This document shows, piece by piece, positions 45,195 to 54,200 of a stretch of DNA of 64,000 nucleotides (its first letter is position 1; every line of letters starts with the position of its first letter). The notes beneath the pieces were generated by a model. The model saw only the letters and a program-made list of their open reading frames with translations. It was not told where the DNA came from and did no database searches. Source of the DNA: Neurospora crassa OR74A (Eukaryota; Ascomycota; Sordariomycetes; Sordariales; Sordariaceae); NCBI RefSeq assembly GCF_000182925.2, contig NC_026504.1:1550001-1614000 (forward strand), given 5' to 3'. Both the position numbers and the translations under genes were made by a program.

Positions 45195-46069
45195 ACAACC
45201 TAGCGTTGTCTCGTCTGTTCAAGTCGATTGGCGGTGTGCTAGTATTTTGGGGGGATGATGAACACGTACCAAAGTTGGGTGCGTGGCGAGCAACGTAGTG
45301 TGGTGATGCTATAAAACGGAGAAGAATCGGTACCACAAGGCGGAACCAAGGTTGTGGTGTGGGTTGAAGGTTGAGAAGAAGATCTAATAGTTATTGAACA
45401 ATACTTAACCTATAGAAAGAGAAAGAAGAACAAGCGAAATGATAAAGCCTTTCGATTCGGGGGGGTTGGAAGTTTAGACTCGAGGTTGCACGAAAGAGAA
45501 GGTTTAGTAGCTTTTCACTTTGGTTGAACACTGGTTCGGGCTTTTACTTAGAGATCTTGAAGTAAGCGTTGTTTGAGATACCATCATGGAAGAGTTTACT
45601 ATTAAACAAGGGGTTGTTCGGTGTATATTGTACACTAGAAGAGTAGTAGTAGAAGGTCTACCTCTTCAATCTAAACCCTCCCCAATTTTGCTCGTTTCTG
45701 TCATCTTCTCAAACTTGCCGCCGATTAAATAAGTACGATGTGAGGATGGGCAATGTATACAAGAAGAAAGGTCTGTCTATATACATCATCATTCATCATT
45801 CAAGATATAGATATAAAAAAAATAAGAAGAAGTCATGCTGCAACAACAACACCAGCTTACAACATCATACAACAACAACAACAACAACAACAACAACATA
45901 CAACCGCCATCAAGCAACTAGCGTTCTAGTAAAAAAAGCCCGCTCCCTTGCTTCCCTCCCAATGCAGCTGAACAAATTTTTTTGAGACACACAGACGACA
46001 ACACAAAAACCCCACCAAAAGCTCTAATCTATTCGTTGAAGAGAAAAAGGAAAATCATAATAGATCGAA
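45195..46069. other. Convergent 3' flanks of PKC and She9 genes
   Basis: Noncoding, A/T-richer than its neighbours. It holds a (CAA)n microsatellite at about 45870-45898. Short ORFs at 45740-45985 are low-complexity translations of the repeats. Confidence 0.6.
45870..45898. repeat. (CAA)n microsatellite
   Basis: About ten CAA units in the 3' flank between the PKC and She9 genes. It has the same trinucleotide type as the poly-Gln codons inside She9 about 450 bp away. Confidence 0.9.
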
Positions 46070-46328
46070 TCAAGCCTTTCCGCTACCGCTGCTGCGCAAA
46101 ACAAAAAACGCAACGCTGGCAACCACGGCCGCACCCGTCGCCGCGCTCTCCAGTGCCAGCAACGACACGTCCCGCATCTTGAGATCTATCCTCCTGTCGC
46201 TGTAGAGGTCGACGACGGCGGCCTTGATTTGTTGAGGGTCCGAGAGCGTTTGTTGCCATTTTTGGGCGGTTTGCTTCCATGTGAGTGGTGGTTGTTGTGG
46301 TTCTTCTTGTGTCTCTGGTGTTTGGTGG

Positions 46329-46371
<43 letters not shown>

Positions 46372-47731
46372 GGGCGGTGGCGGCCTCTTCCGCAGCCTCC
46401 TCAGCGGCGGCGGCCATGAACTCTGCGCCAATGTCCATCTCGACTTCTCCTTCAGTTCTTCCTCCTCCTCCCTGGGGGTCCCCAGAAGACGAAGAAGTAG
46501 ACGCCAACGCCTGAATCTCCCTCTCCTGCTCCATCAACCTCGCCAGATGCGCCGTCTCTCTCAACCCACTCGCCTCCAGCGCCTGCCTTACTTGGCCCAA
46601 CTCATGTCTGACCTCGTCAATCACACCCTTTTCGTTCTCGGCAATGCCCTTCATCAACCGCTTCCTTCGCCACGGCTCGGCAACGAACTGCAGCACCAGG
46701 AAAAGCAAAACGTTGACCCCCATCAGTCCCCACGTGCCCCACGTCGACTGCCGCCTGATTCGATCGCTCCAGATTTGTTCCTCGTGGTACCGCTTGAGTA
46801 TCCCGGCGTTCAAGTCGGCGGACAATCGCGACTCTTCGGTTTCGGCTTCGGTCAACTCCTGCGCTGCTTGCGCCACTTGCGCTTCCAGCTCGTGGTCGAG
46901 GCGGTACAGGCTCGTGAAGCGTTCCAGGTCGAGTGGGTTCCACGTATCCTTCCGAGCCAAAAGAGTGGTCACCTCGCGCTGCGTCGATGCCCTGTGCATG
47001 GTCAAGCTCTTGTAATTGTGTCGGGCGTCGCGCAGGCGAGACTGGGCCTGCCCGTGGGCGACTTCCAGCTCGGCGTTCTTCCGCTTGATTTGCTCGATGG
47101 CTGAGTACCCCGTGAGATCGTTGAGGGTTTGGGTGGCGGTTAGGAGACGGGTCTGGAAGTTGTCCATTATGGTGGAGAAGCGGGCGGAGAGGCGGGCGCG
47201 GTGGGCTTCGGTGCGGGAGGGGAGTTCGGGTTGGGCTGTGTCATTGTTGCCGTTTTCTGGGGTGGTCTCTGATGTAGTAGTAGTAGTCTCGGACGAGTTG
47301 GCGCTGTCGCTGGTGGAAGCGCTGGACACGTCGGACTCGGAAGACTTTGAGGTTTCGGACTCGGAAGCAGCTGTGGGTGTTTCTGTTTCGGACTTGTTGG
47401 TGGCATCGGTGGTGTCTTCTTTGGCTGACCCTGACGACGGGGCCTCGGTCTGCGCCGGGGGAGGTGGTGGCATGAAGATGACATTGGAGGATCCGGTCTC
47501 CTTGTTGTTCATATTCTCGGGGGTGTCTTTGGGAGGTTGGGTCGAGAAGAAAAGACGGCCGTCGTGGATAGATAGGCGAAGCGTGCCCTGGCGCATACCG
47601 CTTATCGAGGGGTTTATCGATCTTCGTGGTAGGGAAGCGAATTGGGAGAGAGGACGACCGGATGATAATGCGCCGGTGCCCCTCCAAGAGGAAGGGCGCG
47701 CAGCTAGTCGGATAGCTGTAGTGGAGGACAT
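46070..47731 (-). CDS. Mitochondrial inner-membrane protein She9/Mdm33
   Basis: A single-exon frame from ATG 47731 encodes 553 aa. The frame is open for another 101 codons upstream, but that part translates the leader's GA repeat and is not conserved-looking. The N-terminus (AIRLAARPSSWRGTGALSSG) is a mitochondrial presequence. A long acidic Ser/Thr linker follows (about 70-170). The She9 core runs from about 170, with FQTRLLTATQTLNDLTGYSA and a long coiled coil (EQIKRKNAELEVAHGQAQSR, LARKDTWNPLDLERFTSLYR). Two hydrophobic segments follow: WGLMGVNVLLFLVLQFV, and LESAATGAAVVASVAFFVL at the extreme C-terminus. A poly-Gln run separates them. Yeast She9/Mdm33 is needed for inner-membrane morphology and fission. 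Plausible full-length protein, longer than yeast (456 aa) because of the linkers. Confidence 0.9.
46326..46372 (-). repeat. Pure CAA repeat encoding poly-Gln in She9
   Basis: About 14 CAA codons (GTT on the plus strand) encode a poly-Gln run followed by HHQTPETQ between the two membrane segments of She9. The pure codon use suggests recent expansion by slippage and probable length polymorphism. Confidence 0.9.
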
Positions 47732-47757
47732 TGTGTATCGTATGTGTTTGAGAGAGT

Positions 47758-47784
47758 CAGAGAGAGAGAGAGAGAGAGAGAGAG
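47758..47784. repeat. (GA)n tract in She9 leader
   Basis: About 13 GA dinucleotides directly upstream of the She9 start codon (27-53 nt before the ATG). On the transcribed sense strand this is a CT tract, a common element of fungal 5' leaders. Confidence 0.9.
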
Positions 47785-47910
47785 GGTCGGTTGCCCAACC
47801 CAGACCAGACGGGGCGGAGAGAGAAGGAGATGGATCTGGGTCAGTTGCAAAGATGTTCGGCGGTTGATCGCGGTTGAGTGGTGCCAACAATCGCGCGACT
47901 TGGGGGACTT

Positions 47911-47926
47911 GGGGGGGGGGGGGGGG
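47911..47926. repeat. Poly-G homopolymer (16 nt)
   Basis: An uninterrupted G run in the divergent intergenic region, about 180 nt upstream of She9. It could form a G-quadruplex. Length is likely uncertain. Confidence 0.9.
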
Positions 47927-48639
47927 AATTGCCGGCAACTTGAGGAGGAACCGGCAGCCGGAGGAGAGCTGTTGTCGAGCCAATTCCAACTGGTCAATCC
48001 CACTTTCTCCCAATTCCATCCCAATTCCACCCAATCGGCCCCACCAAGCTGGACTATTCTGCCGTTCGATATCCCCTCAAGACCCCCTCACCGCCTTGCA
48101 CATCGAGAGTCTTGGAATAACGTCATTAGACAACCCTAACCCTTTTTCTTGCTGTTCCCCTTAGCACCCAGGGACTATCCCCGTTTGGGCATCACGACCA
48201 AAACAAAACCCCTGAATCCCTCGTCGTTGACATTGACCAAGGGGCCCAAGTCGACGTGATACACTCGTCCGCCGGAAGGGTCCGGCATCACCAGCATGCG
48301 GACATTGCACTCCAAGGCGACTCGCAATGACGTTTTCCCTTCTATGTCTGATGCACTCGTCCAAATTCTCCAAGGGTCCGTCGCCCGGTAGTCCGGGAGT
48401 TGTCGCCCGTCCCTCTCTGTCTCTGCCTTGACTCCCCGGTTGTTGAGGCCTTCATCATGGCTTTTCTCTTCCTTTCAATGTTGCTGCGTTTGAGACCCAA
48501 AGCTCATGGATTTTCCCTTGGCTTGAAAGAAAAAAATCTCTTTCGGCAATTTCCATCCGGGTTTCCTTTCCGTCTCTTTGCGGACATCATTGAACTCTCC
48601 ACCTATCCTTTGATATTTGCTCATACTTTCACATAGGGA

Positions 48640-50514
48640 ATGCAGTTCACCCGCTTCTTCATGCTGCAAGCCGCGTTGGCCGCAGCTCAGCTTCCAGCGT
48701 CTGGAGGTGATGACACATCAAGCAGAGGCACTGGCAATGCCTTGGCTGGAAGAGCGGAAGGAGAACCTGCAGTGACAACGTCTTCGAGTCTGCGCACCCA
48801 CCACAGCTCGTTGCACACAATTACAAAAACAAATCCCACCGCTACCGTCTACCAGAGCACAGCAGTAGGAACGGCTATGTCGAACACATCTAGCCCACCC
48901 GATCCAGAAGCCGACCGTCCCGTAGGATCTACAGGGGTAGGTGATGAAGAGTTTGAAGGAGGATCACCACAGTTTCTGGAGTCAAATCAACCGGTTCCAG
49001 TTCCACCACCAGTTCAGCCAGAGACAGCACCTGCGGAAGTTCTTGTTCAGTCTCCGGAGCAGGCTGCGTCACCTCAAATGGAGACGACCAAAGTCTTTAC
49101 CTCGGTTTCCCCGAGCAGCTCTATCGCTACAACAACGGTCGTTGTTTCTAATATGTCCACGTTTTACGAGAATTTCGCTCCCATCCCCGTCGAGGACCCA
49201 GCACAAACACCTACAGTAGAGGTAACTCCATCTCCAGCTGAGGCCACCAAAGCAGCTATTCTAGCCGTGGCAGAGTCCTCATCTCAGGCCTCAGACTTTC
49301 AATCACTATCTACGTCAACATCCGACCCGAAACCTAGCTCTACAAGCACCTCACCATCCGATACGGCAGTAACCGAAACTGCCATCCCAGCATCTTCAAT
49401 TACCTTTTCCTCAGTCATCACATCATCAACCGACCCTGCTCGCGGATTTGTCGTATTGGCCACGGACTCCTCTTCCTCCTCCTCCTCCTCCTCCTCCTCC
49501 TCCTCCTCCTCTTCCTCCTCTTCCTCCTCTTCATCAGCATCTTCTTCACTCCCCTCCTCACTCACAACCCCATCACCAACCCCCTCCTCATCTCTTTCCT
49601 CCACTACCTCTACCACCACCACTACCACTGATCAACCTGCAATGGCCTCCAACGCCGATATTGACGCCTCCCTGCAAGAAAAGACTGCATCCTACCCCCC
49701 TTCCTCCAACGAGTACCTCTCCTCCCAAGCAAAAGTCGCCATCATACTCGTCTCAGTGGTCGGGGTATTAGCCGTTATCACAGTGATTGGCTATGTACTT
49801 TGGCACGTTAGAATGCGAGATGCGCGGTTCGAGCGGCAGAATCGAGCGGCATTGGCGCGGAGGATTCAGGGTGGTGGCGCTGGGAAGGAAGGAAACGGAG
49901 CACAGGGGCATAAGAGAAACCTGAGCGTGGAAGAAAAGATGAAGCAAGCATTGGAGAGGGAACATGACGTCCCGCTGGATGTTGGGAAGATCCAGGCTGT
50001 TGAGGAGCATGGAAACCCCACGGATGGGAGAGCTGTGAATCTGTTCAGTACTATCAGTACCATCAGCGAGAGCAGTGAGGAGAGCGAGGACAGTCAGGGC
50101 AGCGGAAGTCGGCGTTCCTACGGGAACAATGGGCATTTGGCTGTTGTGGCGGCGCCCATGGTTCTGGATGAGAGCGGTATGGCTACCTCTGTGGCAACTC
50201 GGAGAGAGGTTAGTGAGGGTTACGGACTTGGGAGGAGCGACAGCCAGAACAGCGAGGAAAGTTACTATAGCGAGGGCGGTCAAGATGGATTTGGGAGGAG
50301 CGAGACTTTGGATGCACAGCGACGTCGGTATGTGCATGAAAGAAGCGAAAGCCTGTGCAGTCAATGGAGCAATATCGAAGACTACTATAGGATAGAGAGG
50401 TTGGAGACGGAGCCACAAGGCGATGCCGAAACATTGGAGTCAGAGGAGACATTTGGGAGGACGGAGTCGAATGACTCGACGTCGTCGGGCCGGACGATCG
50501 GAAAGGCAATCTGA
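48640..50514 (+). CDS. Secreted-then-anchored Ser/Thr-rich membrane protein, sensor-like
   Basis: A single-exon frame of 624 aa beginning at ATG 48640. An N-terminal signal peptide (MQFTRFFMLQAALAAAQLPA) is followed by about 340 residues rich in Ser, Thr and Pro, including a poly-Ser run at about 276-300 and many SST/TTT clusters likely to be O-mannosylated. One transmembrane segment lies at about 367-389 (VAIILVSVVGVLAVITVIGYVLW). It is followed by a basic juxtamembrane stretch (HVRMRDARFERQNRAALARR) and a 235-residue cytoplasmic tail with acidic/Ser clusters and recurrent [FG]GRS/FGR(S/T)E motifs. The layout matches fungal wall-stress sensors of the Mid2/WSC type, but no WSC Cys-rich domain is present. 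A role as a cell-wall sensor is inference from architecture and from lying 3.4 kb from PKC. Confidence 0.8.
   Translation: MQFTRFFMLQAALAAAQLPASGGDDTSSRGTGNALAGRAEGEPAVTTSSSLRTHHSSLHTITKTNPTATVYQSTAVGTAMSNTSSPPDPEADRPVGSTGVGDEEFEGGSPQFLESNQPVPVPPPVQPETAPAEVLVQSPEQAASPQMETTKVFTSVSPSSSIATTTVVVSNMSTFYENFAPIPVEDPAQTPTVEVTPSPAEATKAAILAVAESSSQASDFQSLSTSTSDPKPSSTSTSPSDTAVTETAIPASSITFSSVITSSTDPARGFVVLATDSSSSSSSSSSSSSSSSSSSSSSSASSSLPSSLTTPSPTPSSSLSSTTSTTTTTTDQPAMASNADIDASLQEKTASYPPSSNEYLSSQAKVAIILVSVVGVLAVITVIGYVLWHVRMRDARFERQNRAALARRIQGGGAGKEGNGAQGHKRNLSVEEKMKQALEREHDVPLDVGKIQAVEEHGNPTDGRAVNLFSTISTISESSEESEDSQGSGSRRSYGNNGHLAVVAAPMVLDESGMATSVATRREVSEGYGLGRSDSQNSEESYYSEGGQDGFGRSETLDAQRRRYVHERSESLCSQWSNIEDYYRIERLETEPQGDAETLESEETFGRTESNDSTSSGRTIGKAI
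49467..49544 (+). repeat. TCC/TCT repeat encoding poly-Ser
   Basis: About 25 Ser codons in a row, nearly all TCC or TCT, in the ectodomain of the Ser/Thr-rich membrane protein. It would act as a rigid, heavily glycosylated rod if the protein reaches the surface. Confidence 0.9.
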
Positions 50515-51236
50515 ATAGTCCAGTTCAAATCGGTAACCACTCCGCCGTCATGAATGTTAAATGTCAGAACCCATGATTCTTTCCACGTCCCTGATCTTCC
50601 ACCACTCAAAATCTCGCATGCAAAGTGTTTGAAGACAGGTTGGAATCCGCGTCCCAGTCACTTAGCCGTTGTGGAGAGGCGTGGTCAAGCCGTGGCGGTC
50701 CAGGTTTTGTTTGCATTGTCATCGTCAAACGGCCCCGAGCGGAATATTGCCGGCATTTCATGGATTGCTGCAGGAAGACACGACGAAGACAAGGCAAGAT
50801 GACTCAGCATGAAAACGAAATCAAAGTTATGATGGAATTGGTGAAAACGCGACTTTGGTCTTCTCATCGCTGTCTTGAGGTACATTGACTCAGCCTGGCA
50901 CATGAAGCCAAGCTAGCTCAAGGCAAGACATATGTAGAGGTACCAGTAACGGCTAATAACACGATAGTATCCATTTCTCCAAGGACCTAGGAAGTGACTA
51001 ACGAACTGGGTGAGATAGGTACCTTTGTGTTATAACGGTTATTTTCTCGGAAGGTTATAGGGACTGAACCTTGCTCTTTTATAAAGGCCGTGCCGTCTCC
51101 CAAGGAAAGAAGTGCGTCGATACACTCTCTACTGACACCTTTCATCACATCTTGCCTACCAACTTGTACTCGAAACCTACCTACTACTTCCATTCATCTC
51201 GTTCACACCATTCTTTCCATCTCCACCACGGCCAAG
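50515..51236. other. Upstream region of the SNTX-GTPase gene
   Basis: Intergenic 0.7 kb between two plus-strand genes. The left part is the 3' flank of the Ser/Thr-rich protein gene. A TATA-like box lies at 51077-51087. No gene is seen. Confidence 0.5.
51077..51087 (+). promoter_or_regulatory. TATA-like box of the SNTX-GTPase gene
   Basis: TTTTATAAAGG lies about 150 nt before the ATG at 51237. The sequence between is C/T/A-rich, as in fungal leaders, and contains no in-frame ATG. Inferred from motif and position only. Confidence 0.45.
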
Positions 51237-54200
51237 ATGGCCTCGCCTGTGGTTACACGTCCAGCTCTGGGCTTCGAGGTTGCCTTGGGAACACTCTACG
51301 ACTCCCGCAGCGATACCTTCCTCCCTCATTCGCTCTTCAAAGAGACACCAGCTAATGCAGTTGACTCTAAGGCAAAGGCCAGCTCAACTGCCAAACTCAG
51401 CAAAGCGACCACGTTCCGCCAGAAGCTTGCTGATCTGGGTGTTGGAACCGAACTCGGAGCCAGCATTCTTGCGGGGCTTTCTCCCATTGACGGCTGTGGC
51501 CTTTACTTGGCCGACCATCACAAAACCCCCGGCGATGTTGCCCAGTCTTCCTTGCACTATACAGTCACGACGGTTGAGGAGGAGCTCAACCTCACTGCTA
51601 GTGGTGTCAAAGACCTCATCATACCCGACGTTCTTGATCGCACCAGTGCAACCCACGTGGTCACCGGAATTACCTGGGGTGCTCAATTCATCGTCACAGC
51701 CCGCACCAAAGCCGACGACCCTACCCAAGTCGCTCGTCTCCAGCAATGCCTCGACAAGGAGCTTGAAAGTCTGCTACAGGCTGCTCTCGAAGCTTCCCAT
51801 GCCATCGAGTTTCCTTCCACGGAGCTAGTTCAATACGGCCCATCGAAGGAAATAGCCCGTCAAGATGATGACGGTAACAGCATCTTTCATGACAGTATTT
51901 TGTCAGTTCTGGACAATAGTCTCGCTGGTGATCCACGGCCGCCATCCGCCCCATCCTCAACTACCTTCATCCACGACCTTCGCAGTCGCCTCTACGCTAC
52001 CAATGATGCCCAGGGAAAACCTATTCAGTACACTCTTATGCCCGTGTCGCTGCTCTCTATGCTTCGCCTCGTCGACATCCAACATCAGCCCGTCATTCAC
52101 CAACCCAACATTGATTACCTGACGTACTTTATTCAGTTCCTTGACGACTGGGCAGATGCACAACAGAAGTTCAACAACTACGTTGCCCGATGCAAGAATT
52201 GCCCCACGGCTATTCCGCCCGATCACCTGCGTCTTATTGTGCGTAAGCTCCGGCCTGTCAAGACTGATGAGTTTGCCTTCAAAGCAAGCTTTGCAGAAGC
52301 CCTCAAAGATGTCCGCTACGGCAAAGCAAACGAAGACAGGCTTCACAATTTGCTCGTCGAGGCAGAGGGCAGTGAGCTGTCACCTGAGAAACTCCGCTCC
52401 ATGGCAAACCACCGTGGCACACTTGATTTCAAGGACCAGATGAGCAGTCTGGGAGCGACCTATATTGGCTACGGCTCCACTTCTCCGACCACGATTCTCT
52501 CACGCGGGAATTACGACGACGCTTTTGTTCTCAATTTCAACAGTAGTCTGCGAAACTCACGCGAGTGGGACGAGACAATCCGCCTTTTCGAGGAACTCTC
52601 TGCCTGTAAAGGTAACCAGACAATCCTGATTGCCGTCGACGCCGATGCTGTCGGGCACCTTTTGGACAAGGTCTACATCTGCCAATATCGGAGCGGGCGT
52701 GTTTTCATCGAGGATCTACTGGAGCATCGCAAAATTCTGGCATCCAACTGTATCATGCAATATGACCAAGAGTGGCTGGACAGCTCCGTCAACACCAAGC
52801 CAGTTCAACGACGTCCTGTCAAGGTCCCCTGTCCCCACCAAGGTTGCGACCAGACCTTGCATTGCCAGTGGATTTGCGCTTTATGCCGTTCACTTGTCGA
52901 GTACGGCCATGTTGATGACCGCCTTTACTGTGACTGCGGAGCTACTCCTTTCGACCATTGGGACTTCAAGTGTCAGGATCAAAGACATGGGTCAAGATGG
53001 ACACGGTATGAGCGTCCTGTGCTATCTCAGCTTCTCAGCAACCTCAAGCCCTTCGACGAACTGAACATATTGATTCTGGGGGAGACAGGCGTGGGAAAAT
53101 CGACATGGATCAACGCCTTTGTCAATTACCTGAGCTACGACACTCTCGAGGATGCGCTGCAGGCGGATGACTTGAAGTGGGTGATACCTTGCTCCTTCAG
53201 TACCCAGCTCAAAGACGACTCAGACGGAAGAGGCAAGTTTGTTCAGAAGGATATAAAGATTGGGTCAAGCAAAAGTGAACATGACGGAGCTCGCGGGCAG
53301 TCAGCCACCCAGTCAACTGCGGTCTACACGGTTGATATTGACAACACAAGAGTTCGACTCATCGACACGCCTGGTATCGGCGATACCAGAGGCTTGGAAC
53401 AGGACAACAAGAACATGGCTGACATTCTTCATGTCCTTCGCACATACAAGAAACTTCACGGAATCTTGATTCTTCTCAAGCCAAATGCCTCGCGACTAAC
53501 GGTTATGTTCCGATTCTGCATCAAACAGCTCTTAACCCAGCTGCATCGTAACGCAGCCACCAACATTGTCTTCGGATTCACCAACACCCGTGGCTCCAAC
53601 TACAAGCCAGGCGACACTTTCAAGCCTTTGGAAGCCCTTTTAAGCAGCTACACCACGGTTCAGCTGGGTCTGTATGAACAAAACGTGTACTGTTTCGACT
53701 CGGAGAGTTTTCGCTACCTCGCTGCTCAGAAGAAAGGCATTGACATGGGTCTCCTCGAGGACAACATGCGAAGCTGGGAATACTCCGTCGCCGAGTGTAA
53801 GCGACTCGTCAAATACGTCGGGGAACTTGCGCCTCACAACGTCCGCAGCACCATCAACCTTAACGAGACCCGTGACTTGATTATCAAGTTGACAGAGCCA
53901 ATGGCGCTCATTGCACAAAAGATTGCAAGTAGCATTGCGGTCAATAATGATCAAATAAAACAACTCCAGTCAGCGAAGCTTTCCAGAGACGAACTCGAGA
54001 AAAGTCTCTATATCCAACGAGAGAGCGTCGAGTCTTACGAGGTGGATGCGCCTCGTACAATTTGTACCCATCACGACTGCGTTGAGGTGAGGAGCGACTT
54101 TCAAGGACGTGACGAGACAGTGGTTGTCTATAAGCAAATGTGCCACAAGCCTTGTGGCCTTGGGAACAGCGTCAAGAGAAATACGAAGGGTGATGCTGCG

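Larger units (their letters stand above)
47732..48639. other. Shared upstream region of She9 and Ser/Thr-rich membrane protein genes
   Basis: A 0.9-kb divergent intergenic region. On the She9 side lie a (GA)n tract at 47758-47784 and a 16-nt G homopolymer at 47911-47926. No gene is seen; the ORFs here are translations of the GA repeat. Confidence 0.6.

Noticed and set aside
47732-48034. 101-codon N-terminal extension of She9
   Set aside because: Mostly a translation of the GA repeat leader; the presequence starts at the ATG at 47731.
51090-51236. N-terminal extension of the SNTX-GTPase frame
   Set aside because: No ATG in the extension; the ATG at 51237 has good context and begins the family-like sequence. 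The TATA-like box sits just upstream of the extension.
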